Shown: piece after piece, positions 32,430-42,838 of the stretch
How the letters are laid out: each line of letters opens with the position of its first letter
Position numbering within the stretch: position 1 is the stretch's first letter
Source of the DNA: Rhabdophis nuchalis
Lineage: Eukaryota > Chordata > Lepidosauria > Squamata > Natricidae
Assembly (NCBI GenBank): GCA_039707465.1
Contig: CM077643.1
Span: 246,617,919 to 246,681,918 of the forward strand
DNA: 64,000 nucleotides
Direction: 5' to 3'
Notes under the pieces: model-generated
Told to the model about the DNA's origin: nothing
Seen by the model: only the letters and a program-made list of their open reading frames with translations
The model's database searches: none
Made by a program: the position numbers and the translations under genes

Positions 32430-33815
32430 ATACCTTATGGCAAATCTTCACTGATGCACCCTACCACCTAATATCTCATTACTCAGTGATTTACTGATCA
32501 AAAGGTGAAGACTCCCTCAGATGGGAATCATTTGATGTCATATCTGATAACAGATACTTGTCTCTAGAATGTTTCAGGTGATTATCATGTCACACATGGA
32601 AGCCATCAGTAGATATTACAGTTACCAAGAAATATGAGTAAATCAAGGGACATCCTTTATTTTAGGCTGAATAGAGCCAGAGTGAAATGTCCACTCAGCA
32701 TATGAGGTTCACTAAAAGGACAAGATAGTCCAGGGCTAACCTTATTCACTAGGATGCTTAGATACTGAAAACAACAGTGTCAGACCTGGAAACCACCTTT
32801 TACATTGGGTCTTCAGGCCTGCCACATTTTCTCCTGTGGGGAAATGGGATGGGGAATTATATGGCGTATGGGTGATACATAGTCTAAATAACATTCCTTT
32901 CTCAGAGAGTCAAGGACACCTTGCCCTTCAGCTGCGATGGTGTGACTTGGAGGCATCCCCAGTTTTGGATGGTGCCTGATGTGATGAACATGTGGGTGCT
33001 GGGCAGGGCCTTGAACTTTCATTTGGGTGGGGAAAACCTGGAAACTTTCAGATTTGGGGTTATCCCAGATATGTCAATATGACATCTCTAATAAAATGGA
33101 ACTTAGAGGAATAGTAATAATAACCAGCATTGATCACAGAAGAACCAACAAAGCATATTTTATTCCCTCATTTTGCATTTTTTTCATGCATTTGAAGTAG
33201 CCCCATAGAAATATGTGTGCTTAGTTGTTAGACCTTACCAATGCAGGTTGCTATTTTGCTTATCTAACACTGTGGAGAGAGCATTATTATAAGAGTATTA
33301 TAACTGAACCATATGATTGGTTCCTTAGCAAACCCAGCATGCTCCCTCTGAGAACTGATAGTGCAAGCTCAAGTAATGATCATTTTCACTTTTGCAAGAC
33401 AATGTTATGGAATGGTAGCAGAAAGTGGTGTGGATAAGCAACCCAGCTGCAACTAGAAATTTCTCAAAGTGCAAGGAATCAGATTGTCAGCTCGAAGAAC
33501 TGAAGCTTATGTTACTGTAGAGCACACCAGAAAATAAACCACTCTATGCAGATGCTCTAGTGGCCCCTTCAATCCTTTTTCGTTAAATGCATCTAAATTT
33601 GCATCTAAATATACATGTTATAATCAATGCAATGCAGCAGACAGCATGTGCTTGGCAGTGCACTTCGATGCATACCAAATTCCCTGCAACATTGGATTTA
33701 CAAATAAAGTGAAATATTTTTACAGTGTTTTTAATACAAATATATATATAGATTGTTGTGATCATTTACTTAACAAATAGCTCTAAATTCTAACATGAAA
33801 GAGAAACAAACCACA
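32430..33815. other. No recognisable gene
   Basis: 1.4 kb without a repeat I can name. 33585-33770 is AT-rich and repeat-free. Short frames show no family match. Confidence 0.4.
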
Positions 33816-33822
33816 TAGATCG

Positions 33823-34242
33823 GGATCGGATCCTGCCCCATACTTCCTCACGGCCGATTCGCTCCCACAGAGAGGGACTTCTCCGGGTGCCGTCCACTAG
33901 ACTTTGTCAGCGGGCGACGCCCAGGGGAAGGGCCTTCTCTGTGGCGGGCCCAGCCTTCTGGAATGACCTCCCCCCCGACATTAGAACAACCACGGACCTC
34001 CGCTCCTTCCGTCAGAAATTAAAAACATACTTTTTCTGCATGGCCGGCCTAGGTTAGTCTCTACCTTGCAGGGTTCAGGGAACATTAGTTTTAAAATGGG
34101 GATTTTAGTGCAGGGACAATTGAATTTAATTTGTTTTTATTGATTGTATTTATTCTTGTATATATTTTTTATGTGTTTTAACTTTTCCCTGTACACCGCT
34201 CCGAGTCCCCTTGGGGAGAGGACGCGGTATATAAAAATAAAA

Positions 34243-34245
<3 letters not shown>
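33823..34245 (+). mobile_element. L2-like LINE 3' end, second subfamily
   Basis: The coding end resembles SHREGLLRVPS ... AFSVAGPAFWNDLPP. The 3' UTR ends CACCGCTCCGAGTCCCC, TTGGGGAGAGGACGCGG and TATATAAAAATAAAAT, which differs from the GCCGCCCTGGGTCC tail of the other copies but matches the tail at 7141. It is 5'-truncated and runs into (ATT)n at 34240-34280. Confidence 0.85.

Positions 34246-34280
<35 letters not shown>
34240..34280. repeat. (ATT)n at a LINE tail
   Basis: Short trinucleotide run directly following the L2 3' end. Confidence 0.9.
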
Positions 34281-34875
34281 GATATATAATATTTGTATTA
34301 CTGTATAGTAGCATGGAAATACATTCATTTCATAATAAAGTCCTTTCAAATGTAGTAATGTACCTTTGCTTTTGAAGTGTCAACATGTGTAGAAGAAATG
34401 AGTAGGAATTCTATATCTGCCTTCCTAGTCTCCCTCCTATCCCTCCTGCTTATTCACAGCAAAAGTAACTACCTTTTGGAAATTATTTATATTGATCGCA
34501 GAAAGTCATTAAGATGTCCAATTCCTTGATTCTTCCAATAAGGCAACATATCCTAAGGCTTAGCAAGATACGATCCCTGAAATCCACAAGTTACGATTTC
34601 TTATTGAAAGCTGCCAGAGGGAGAGTCTTAAATAAAACAACTTATTGAAGAGTAGCTATTATTAAAGGCTAGCTAATAATAGTGTAGCCAAACAAATCTA
34701 AGTTACAGTGCTTCACATCAAAGAAATATGAAATGAACTTGTCATCTAAGGGATTCCTTTGGCATTTTTAAAGTGCTACACTTTTATCTAATGGGATGTG
34801 CATTTCCCACTTTAATTGTTGCTTCTTTCTCTTTAACTAATACAGTTAAAAGGTAAACAGCGGTAGAAGCATTTC
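34281..34875. other. No recognisable gene
   Basis: No feature supported. Confidence 0.5.
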
Positions 34876-34879
34876 ATAT

Positions 34880-34990
34880 AGAATAGAATAACAGAGTTGG
34901 AAGGGACCTTGGAAGTCTTCTAGTCCAACCCCCTGCTTAAACAGGAAACTCTACACCACTACAGACAAATGGTTCTCCAATCTCTTCTTT
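34880..34990 (-). mobile_element. CR1 3' end, split by an ORF1-only element
   Basis: CR1 terminus on the minus strand (AACAGAGTTGGAAGGGACC, CTAGTCCAACCCCCTGC). The remainder continues at 36255-36340 (TCTTCTTTAAAATGTCCAG, GGCTCCTGGAGGCAAG) after the insertion. Confidence 0.8.
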
Positions 34991-36254
34991 TTTTTTTTAT
35001 ATTGAAAAAGTTTTATTGGTTTTTACAATTTTCCAAAGGGGTAGGGAATACAGAAACATTTTAAGAACTTTCGCGTCGGAATCATTGGCCCTTCCAGGGC
35101 TTCGTAATAAAATATAAAAAAAAACATTTTTCCAAAATTACTACAAGGTGAAAATAAGTACATGTTTCCTAAATTCTCAATTCTATGCTAGCAGTCATGT
35201 ACAAACATCCAGATATAAAGGTTATAAAATCAATAATAATAAAAAAAAGCAAAGTTATTTTTTCGATCTAAGTCTCTTGGCAATTGTATCTTCTTTTTCT
35301 CCTCCCTGGCCCCCAGCGGGCGGGGCCGTGGCCCGCTCCGTCCCCCCTGGATCTTCCCCCAGGATAGAGGAATGTTTTTTAAGAAAGGCTTCCGCCTCAG
35401 CAACTGTTTTAATCCTTACTCTTCCTTCATCCCAGAACACCAGCATCTCTTCCGGCATCGCCCACTTAAACCAGGTCCCGTGGTCAAACAATTTTTTAGA
35501 TAAGAAGGAATTCTTCCTTCTCATCTCTCTAATCTTTTTTGGGATCTGCTTCAAGATGACGACTTCCTTTTGTTGGTAAATTAACACCCCCCCTCTCTGC
35601 GCCTTCAAAATTCCCTCTCTGGTTGACCTTCTAACAAATTTAATATGTATCTCTCTGGGTACTTCATTTATCCTGGCATATGTCGAATTTATTCTGTAGA
35701 CCAGGTCAATGTCCCCCCTGATCTCATCTTTAGGTTTATGTAAATAGTCTGCTAAAATTGTACTCATGAGATCAGGAAGACATTCACCAGGTTCTTCAGA
35801 AATATTCTGAAATCTTAAAAAATATGACATCCTTTCAAAATCCATCCTAGACATATGACCAGACAAATCTGCAATTTCAGTGTTGACATTTTTAAGTTCT
35901 CCCTTTGCCCCAGCCAGCCCCCCTTCCAGCTCCTCCGTCTTCTGTGTCCGTCCAGCACTTGCTTCCATGTTTCCAGAAGATCCTTCTTAAAACTATTATT
36001 ATCTTCTCGCAAAGCTTTAATTTCATGCACCAGAGCTTGTAACACTGATTCCAAAGATGACATTCTTTGTTCCAATCCTGCCAGTTCTGATTTAGATGCC
36101 ATGGTAAGCTGTTAAAGTCAGTGCCACTAAGATGGCGTTTTTTGGGTGGGGCCGTTGAAGCAGGTCAGGAGAAAAACAGTTCAAATAAATATAAAAAGTT
36201 CAGGACCCAGCAGAGAAACACTATTCACAGTCAATAATTATAGCAGAGAAGGCA
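34991..36254 (-). mobile_element. ORF1-only L1-like (HAL1-like) element, copy 3, reversed
   Basis: 1264 bp on the minus strand with a poly(A) tail (T-run at 34991-34998), flanked by CTCTTCTTT (34982-34990, 36255-36263). It is 5'-truncated, so only about 150 bases of leader remain before the ORF. The 3' part shares AATAAAAC, the TTTTTCAATATAAA tail and a CGACG-type 3' UTR with the others. It sits inside a CR1 3' end. Confidence 0.85.
35255..36102 (-). pseudogene. L1 ORF1-like protein with one frameshift
   Basis: It starts at ATG 36100-36102 (MASKSELAGLEQRMSSLESV). The frame is lost near 35960 by a small indel after LLETWKQVL, and the original frame continues as KTEELEGGLAGAKGE to the stop at 35255. 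Domains are as in the intact copies: coiled coil, MSYFLRFQNI, VPREIHIKFVRRS, LFDHGTWFKWAMPEEMLVFW, and a TIAKRLRSKK end. Otherwise uninterrupted, so inactivation is recent. Confidence 0.85.
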
Positions 36255-36340
36255 CTCTTCTTTAAAATGTCCAGTGTTGGAGCATTTATGGCTCCTGGAG
36301 GCAAGTTGTTTTACTGATTCCAGTATTGACTCATCAATAC
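36255..36340 (-). mobile_element. CR1 fragment beyond the insertion
   Basis: Second part of the CR1 copy at 34880. It reads on without loss across the target duplication. Confidence 0.7.
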
Positions 36341-36540
36341 CAACATTACAATAACAGGGTTAAAATCAGCCTATGATATAAGATCTAGCAAGAACATTAA
36401 TTAAGCTATAATGTGTGCAGGGAAGCAATGAATGACAAATCTTATGCCCATGGGAGGCATAGATTGACATACAGCTGTTTCTTTCTCTTTAACTTAGATG
36501 GAGACGTCATCTGAAGAAACCCAACTGTGAAGAATCTGGT

Positions 36541-36664
36541 TGCATTTCTCTCAACCTTGGCCTTTTTAAGAAATGCAGATTTCTACTCCCAGAATTCCCC
36601 AGCCAACTAATACTGGGAGTTGAAATTGACACCTTTTGAAATGGCCAAGGTTGAGAAACACTAC
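36541..36664. mobile_element. Palindromic MITE-like element
   Basis: About 124 bp. TCTCAACCTTGGCC on the left pairs with GGCCAAGGTTGAGA on the right (exact reverse complement). The inner parts ACTCCCAGAATT and ACTGGGAGTTGAA also pair. No target duplication is clear. Confidence 0.65.
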
Positions 36665-36894
36665 ACTAACAGAAGCAATCCATGAGAAGATGAGGTATGG
36701 AGGAGGCCCTAAAAACTCAGGTCCATTCTTCCTTTCTTTAAGAAGACTTTAATAGTTTTTGCTTTTGGAGGGTTCTTTTATCATATATTTCTGGAGAATG
36801 ACTATGGATGAAACAGATCTTGAGAGGCATTTGATTGACCGCTAGGTTGGGCCAACTTTAAATCATTCCCTTAACCAATCTTTCAGATCTCAGA

Positions 36895-37562
36895 GACCAC
36901 TAATATGATATGCCTAATGACTGGGTGGGGGTGTGTGGCTAGGTGGTTATGTGACTGGATGGACGTGGCCAACTTGATGTCATTCATGTTGAAGAGTGCC
37001 TTGCCAGACTCTACTTGCCCCTCCTTTCCCAGCCACTACTCATCTGCCCTCCCGGGCTCCTTATGGCACCAACAGGAAGCAGTTGTTGGAGCTAAGTAGC
37101 CACCACAAGAAAGAGTTGGCAAAACAGCTGGCTAAGTTCGAATTGGATCTGACCAAGAAGGAGGCTCAGCAGAAGCACCTCACTGAGGACTATGAATATA
37201 GGCTTTCCAAGCAGAGGAAAGACCTGCAGGAGTGCAAGGCCAGGTACTGGTGCCTGGAGGCTCAGTGGGCTGAATTGGTCAGTCAGTTTCAGGTCATGAT
37301 ACAGCCCCACTGGAACAAGATCCTCTGGCTCTTCACCCAAAGCCAGGAGGTTGAAGCAGACCCCAAGTTGGAATTTCTCCCCCACTCTGACCCACACAAA
37401 AAGAGGGGAGACTCTCTGCAGCAAAACAAGTGTTCATTCCACATATCAAGCCCAGGGGCTGTAGTTCAAGGACCCCTGATTATGTGCAATATAAAAAATG
37501 CAAATAATTTTTCTGCAGACCACCAAAATTTTCTCGTGGACCACCAGTTGGTGATCGCTGCT
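36895..37562 (+). mobile_element. Composite hAT-like region carrying a coding fragment
   Basis: The left part (about 36912-37003: TGACTGG, GGTGGTTATGTGACTGG, GTGGCCAACTTGATGTCATT) matches the inside of the hAT element at 55611. The right part (37450-37562) matches the hAT-like fragment at 8000-8150 and ends GTTGGTGATCGCTG. Between them lies a coiled-coil coding fragment. I cannot find one clean pair of ends with a duplication, so it may be one element or two. Confidence 0.4.
37065..37440 (+). pseudogene. Coiled-coil protein fragment of unknown origin
   Basis: The frame is open from about 36996 to 37610 without a good ATG. The part from about 37080 to 37400 reads like a real protein: SSHHKKELAKQLAKFELDL, KKEAQQKHLTEDYEYRLSK, QRKDLQECKARYWCLEAQ, AELVSQFQ. 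It has strong heptad-like charge pattern and balanced codon use, unlike repeat-derived frames. I do not recognise the gene. It lacks an upstream ATG in frame and runs on into repeat sequence, so it is most likely a retrocopied or transposon-captured exon. It could still be a live exon of an unseen gene; no clear splice sites were found. Confidence 0.4.
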
Positions 37563-37744
37563 CCAGATGACATAACTCATGATGTAATCTTTTTATTTTT
37601 TACACTATAATGCCTTCTATCTTCATTCTACTCTTTATTGGCATCTTTCTGTTGGAACCCTACTATGCTCTAGATACACCCTTTACTAGGCTAACCAAAA
37701 AAAGGAGCAAAAAGCAAAAAAGAGCAAAGTATCAATTGGCACCA

Positions 37745-38135
37745 CTTAGATTTGATCTATCATGATTTCATGGGCAATAAAAAACATTTATTCCTTAAGT
37801 TGGAGAACACTCCTGAGAATACTATGGCTAGCCAAGAAAACAAACAAATGGATTGTTTAAAAAAAAATCAACCTAGAGTTGTTACTCATGGCACTAATGA
37901 CCAGTTTCCAATTATCCTAGATTGGACACATTATGGCTGCAATATTGGGAAAGGTGAAAGGAAAGAGAAAAGGATATGACCAGCAGCAAATTGGATGGAT
38001 TGAATTACAGTACCTATGGGCGTACCAATGGAACAGCTGAAGGAGGAGGTTAGGAACAGATTATCTGTGTAGTCACTAAGAGTCAATACTGACTTGATGG
38101 CACATAATCACTTGATGAATAATTATTCCTTGGGA
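37745..38135 (+). mobile_element. Degraded retroposon with Bov-B/SINE-like end
   Basis: The end TCACTAAGAGTCAATACTGA, CTTGATGGCACATAATCA resembles the common AGAGTCGACACCGACT ... GGCACCTAA tail of reptilian RTE-dependent retroposons. The rest has no readable frame. Confidence 0.4.
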
Positions 38136-38281
38136 AAGGCACTGAAAATGATATGGCATATCCTGCTTTGAATAAGTTTAATAAATGCCATCTTCCCATG
38201 ACCAAATTTCTTTAATAGAACTTTCTCACTAGTAATTCATAGCATTACCAACTACTGGTATCTTAGGGTATAGTTCAGTAT

Positions 38282-38829
38282 TGTGGCCCAGCAGAGACCG
38301 GCTGAGCTGCTGATGGACTATGATAGCAAGGAACAATATGAGTCTGCCCTGGAAGCTGGGGAAGACCCTGGAGGTGTTCAGAGTCAGAGCAGGAACCAGA
38401 GAGGCTGGTTGGCCACCAGGAGGCGCCTGAGGCATGGAGCAGTGGGGAGGATCAAAGGCAGTTTGTCCCTGATGCTAGAGTAAGGAGAGCTGAGAAACGG
38501 AAGCAGCAACTCCATAAGCAGGCTCATAGAAGGTGACTAAGCACCAGGTGGTTGTTGATTGGCCCCTCCTAAGGGAGCTTATAGGTGAGGCGATGGGAGG
38601 GGACATTTGCAGGAAACAACTGTTCAAATAGGAGTCAAGAAAGTCTGTCTGTGAATTCCAGCCCTGCCTGTTCTATGAAGGAATTATCTATGTGAAAGGT
38701 CGCTGCAGAGCTAAGCTCGTGAACTTGAATTGTCTGGGCTCTCAGGCAAAGGACTTGTTATCTTGTTAATTAAACAGTGGCAAACAGCCAAGCCGGTGTT
38801 CTGGTCTATTCAGAGGCCTAGGACAGAAC
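38282..38829 (+). other. Unassigned, possibly LTR-like sequence
   Basis: TG ... CA-bounded stretch with TTAATTAAAC near 38766 (possible polyadenylation signal) and an LTR-like end. AGTAT occurs just left (38276-38280) and at 38844, but the right end does not fit neatly. Tentative. Confidence 0.25.
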
Positions 38830-38853
38830 AGATCATGAATGCAGTATGTGATG

Positions 38854-39292
38854 CAGGGGTGAAATCCAGCAGGTTCTGACAGGTTCTGGAGAACCAGTAG
38901 CAGAAACTTTGAGTAGTTTGGAGAACCAGTAGCAGAAATTTTGAGTAGTTCGGAGAACCAGCAAATGCCACCTCTGGCTGGCCCCAGAGTGGGGAGGAAA
39001 TGGAGATTTTGCAGTATCCTTCCCCTGGAGTGTGGTGGGAATGGAAATTTTGCAGTATCCTTCCCCTAGAATGGGGTGGGAATGGAGATTTTATAGTATC
39101 CTTCCCTTGGAATGGGGTGGGAATGGAGATTTTGCAGTATCCTTCCCCTGGAATGAGGAGGGAATGGAGATTTTGCAGTATCCTTCCCCTGGAATGAGGA
39201 GGGAATGGAGATTTTGCAGTATCCTTCCCCTGCCATGCCCACCAAGCCATGCCCACAGAACCAGTAGTAAAAAAAATTGAATTTCACCACTG
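38854..39292. mobile_element. hAT MITE with six 41-bp tandem units
   Basis: 439 bp. The ends are CAGGGGTGAAATCCAGCAGG and GAATTTCACCACTG, with 8-bp duplications ATGTGATG (38846-38853) and GTGTGATG (39293-39300), one mismatch. It belongs to the same family as 10581-10873. The middle is a tandem array, listed separately. Confidence 0.85.
38999..39235. repeat. 41-bp minisatellite inside the hAT MITE
   Basis: Six units, with TGGAGATTTTGCAGTATCC-type sequence beginning at 39001, 39042, 39083, 39124, 39165 and 39206, exactly 41 bp apart. The last two units are almost identical, which suggests recent unit duplication. Confidence 0.95.
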
Positions 39293-39300
39293 GTGTGATG

Positions 39301-40063
39301 GTTGGGTAACATTGTAAAAAAGCTAGTGTGGAAATATTCCATGTTAGGAAGAAAACCAGCCTAAGAATATCAAAGCAGATGAAAGAATTCTGAGCAGGAG
39401 GTGGGGAGTGGGATTGCCACATCCTCTTTTTCCCCCACATTCTCTTCAGCCTCTGATAGGAATCAAGGTTGGACATGCATGGAGGCTAATGTCTAATAGA
39501 AATCAAATAGAAAAAACATCAACAACCATTCAGATTCCTTTCACCTGCCAGGGTGTTTCATGTTATAGGCTGTGACAGACTGGTTATTGGCAGATATTCT
39601 TTAAGCTGCCCAAATGTATCAGTCACAGTTTGATAGTTTCAAAGCACTAGCAGAAGGCCGATTATAACATGGTGGATTTATGCTGGTGTCACCCTTCTGA
39701 GGACTAGGGCTCTGGGCTTTAAAAGGGGGTGAATACAAGTGAAATGGACTGATTACCTAGAGGCCCAGACTGATGGAAGCTTCCCTGGCTGCTTTCTCTG
39801 ACAATCTTAAAATCAAACAGGGTATGTAGTATGCACTAAGTGCTGGAATTAGGACACACTGCTCTTGAAAATGACAGTCTCTTTAATGAACATCCAAAAA
39901 GACTTTTTGCACCAAGCAGGCCCTTAACATAATTTTCCTCCCTTCAGACCACTAAGTGATTACTACAATTTAGCATTATTTGTTACAAAAACAGCTTGAG
40001 GCCCTGAGAAATTAAAAAAAAACCAAACACTGTGCATTGCAGAATACCAAGATAGGGAATGAG

Positions 40064-40068
<5 letters not shown>
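39301..40068. other. No recognisable gene
   Basis: No coding region recognised. Confidence 0.45.

Positions 40069-40069
<1 letters not shown>

Positions 40070-40130
<61 letters not shown>
40070..40130. repeat. (GA)n microsatellite
   Basis: About 60 bp of GA. Confidence 0.97.
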
Positions 40131-40132
<2 letters not shown>

Positions 40133-40945
40133 CTGTGCTAGACACCTTGTAGTTTAGAAGCAAGACATTATTATAATTAAGCGCAACCAGTTATATTGAA
40201 TTTCTAGTGTGCTTATTCATCTTCATATCGACCTTTGAGTCGAGGTATTAACAGTTCTATCTAGAAGATGGAAATTGACATGGAGAAATAGTTACCAGCA
40301 TGGTTACTTAGTTTGTTGCCGATTAAGCAGTAGAATTCAAGCCTCCGTAGGTCAGACCTAATTAGGGATGTGAGACAAATCTGTTGCGGTTGCATTTAAA
40401 TTTTGCACTTGCACAAACAGAAAAGTGCAGCTGTCCTCTCCAATTTGCCTTTCTCCAAATTGTGGGACACGGTTCACTGACCGAAAGATGGGTACAGAAA
40501 ATACCGACGTAAGGGAAAACAGTTTGCAGAAATATATTGGGTCATAAACATTATCAGCAAAAATAGGGGGGAACAACATTCCACACATAAATATAAGACA
40601 AATTTATTTGCAAAAATGCATATAACTGAAGAAAAATCACAGAATAAGACCTATATGCAAATGTGTTGTTGTTTTTTTTTTAAAAAAGAATCAGCTGGCA
40701 TAACAGAAATTGGGTGTGATAATTTTTCCATATTTCTGGACAAAAATTAAAGGGTTGATTGCTTCATTTACAGCCCTGAAGGCTTGGATTGAGGTAACTT
40801 GGATCCAGTTTATATGAAAGATGAAAGAATATGGCCAGCAGTTCTTCCCCCCCCCCCCGCCCCCACCCCCGCATTTCATTTTCACTTTGAATTTTGAGGA
40901 TGGGGGAGGCTAAGGAGTGAAATATATAGCTATACCCTGCATATC
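40131..40945. other. No recognisable gene
   Basis: Repeat-free sequence with a C-run near 40850. No gene seen. Confidence 0.4.
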
Positions 40946-40948
40946 ACC

Positions 40949-41141
40949 CAGAGGTGGTATTCTGCTGGTTCGCACTAGTTCGGGTGAACCGGTACTGGTA
41001 GCGGCGCTAGGCTCAGCCCACCCACCCAGATGTCATCGCAGACCTGCGCGTGACCAGAAGGTTCTGCACATGCCCAGACATGCCATGCGCAAGTGCTCCC
41101 GCTACCGAACCGATACTGAAGATAAGAGGATACCATTACTG
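40949..41141. mobile_element. hAT MITE (GGTGGTATTC variant)
   Basis: 193 bp from CAGAGGTGGTATTCTGC to AGGATACCATTACTG. The duplications ATATCACC (40941-40948) and ATATTACC (41142-41149) differ at one base. Same variant as 63160-63362. Confidence 0.85.
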
Positions 41142-41149
41142 ATATTACC

Positions 41150-41905
41150 CGTTCAAACATTCTGTCCTCTACCAAACATTTGTGGAGGACTAAGCTGTAA
41201 GACCAATGTATTCAAAATTTTAAAACCTCACTCCTTCATGACTTCTTTTCTTTTTCCAAATAAAAAGAAAGAAAGAAAGGCGTCTTCTGTTCTCTCAGTA
41301 TTGGAACTACAGTGATAATGGGGTCTTGGTATCCTGGAGACCTCTGCTGATGAAGGAGAAAGCTGCAGGATATATGAGGTAGACATTCAGCTATTCCCAA
41401 TACATCCACATCAACACATTCCCAACAACAATGGTTGGGTGGGGGGAAAAACCCATTGCAATACATTTGATGACATGAAATAATGGACTGTTTTGGAGAG
41501 GGCATTGTTTACCTTGCCTCATTAAGCCAGCAGTGACCCTTGTGTTCTCAGAAGTTGTGCAGCTTCTCTTTGTAGGAACCCACATTTATTTGTTCACATC
41601 CTCAGAAAAGAGGAGGAAACAGATCCCAGGGGCTTTGGGGTAATGATTGGAGGTCATCCTTTTGCTTCAGCAATCCCTAGTCTCTGATTTCCTTCCCTAT
41701 TAACTTTTAGAAGGACCGACCTCCTTCTCAATCTAAAAAATTTTTAAAAGCCTCGCTCACCCATTTCAAAGGAAATTTTGAAGGGTGGCTAAGTTTTAAT
41801 CAAACCTATTAACTTTTATTAACCTAGTTTACAGAGATTCTGACTGTATGTTTCCCTTGTAAGACTGCAACTTAAACATATAATAAATAAAGATACCCTA
41901 ACATT
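41150..41905. other. No recognisable gene
   Basis: Short (AAAG)n near 41265. Nothing else. Confidence 0.45.
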
Positions 41906-41915
41906 CTATTATGCA

Positions 41916-42178
41916 CACGGGTTGGGTCCTACAGGTGTAACAACCGATTCGCTGAGTTCACGCTTTGTGTGCAATTCAGAGAATACTTACTTTCTGGATT
42001 GCTGCTTAGGAAGAAAAACAGCCGAGGCATGCACTCTGCCACGCGACTCAGCTGAGAAGATAAAGGTAGGTAAAGTGCAGGGGCAGGCGGGTGGGCCCAC
42101 TTATGGGAGTGAACCAGTTCACTCCCAGCTGATCTTCAGAGCTACAGATTCCCCCCAACCGGTAGAATCCCACTCCTG
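41916..42178. mobile_element. Decayed hAT MITE
   Basis: 263 bp. The right end GGTAGAATCCCACTCCTG pairs with CACGGGTTGGGTCCTAC on the left at 12 of 17 positions. The 8-mers ATTATGCA (41908-41915) and ATTACACA (42179-42186) match at 6 of 8. An old copy. Confidence 0.6.
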
Positions 42179-42189
42179 ATTACACAGGG

Positions 42190-42800
42190 CTGGCATCAAT
42201 GTGGGGCTCATAGCAACATATGCAATGTGATCTTGCCTATCTTGTTGATTTGCTAACTCGTTTGCTTACAATACAATTGATGTAAACAACTCCAATTTTC
42301 ATTAAAACAGTTTAACTCTCAAATGAACATTTATCAAATTTACTTTTAGCATATCAAATATGCCCTTCAAAGAGCTATTCCGCCTGTACAGTCTGAAAGC
42401 TGAAATAAGGAGGATAATATCACTCATAAATTGTCCATATATAACCCTCTTCCATAAAACCTTAACAGACTAGCTTTTCTGGCATGCTAAATACTCAGCA
42501 TGCTCTTAGAATGTTGGGGTTCTTTCTCTCGTTAGTATTTTGACATAACACGACTGAGAAAAATGATAAATGGTTGTGATATTGAACTGGGAAGACTCAG
42601 GTCCAAGTCCATCTTCAAATATGAACCACGCAAGCTATTGTGGGTCAGTTGTACGTATGCATCTTTCTTATTTGAACTTTCAGAGCTCAACTACAGAGAT
42701 AGAGTCTGTATCTTAAGCCATGCCCTTATGGAGGCTCCAGGGCTCAACCAATCCTGGAAAGTAGAGCATTTCGGTTTATATTCCTGTGGTTTTTAATAAA
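42190..42800. other. No recognisable gene
   Basis: AT-rich sequence, no feature supported. Confidence 0.45.
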
Positions 42801-42806
42801 AAGTAT

Positions 42807-42838
42807 TACAATACAATACAATACAATACAATACAATA
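42807..42838. repeat. (ATACA)n at the CR1 3' terminus
   Basis: Six or so pentanucleotide units directly at the CR1 3' end, read as (TTGTA)n in CR1 orientation. Confidence 0.9.

Noticed and set aside
38282..38844. Solo LTR with AGTAT duplication
   Set aside because: The right end next to the second AGTAT is not CA, and the best CA end is 14 bases earlier. Kept only as a low-confidence unassigned region.
38999..39235. Array with repeat and spacer organisation
   Set aside because: The 41-bp units are contiguous and alike over their whole length; there are no unique spacers. It is a minisatellite in a hAT element.
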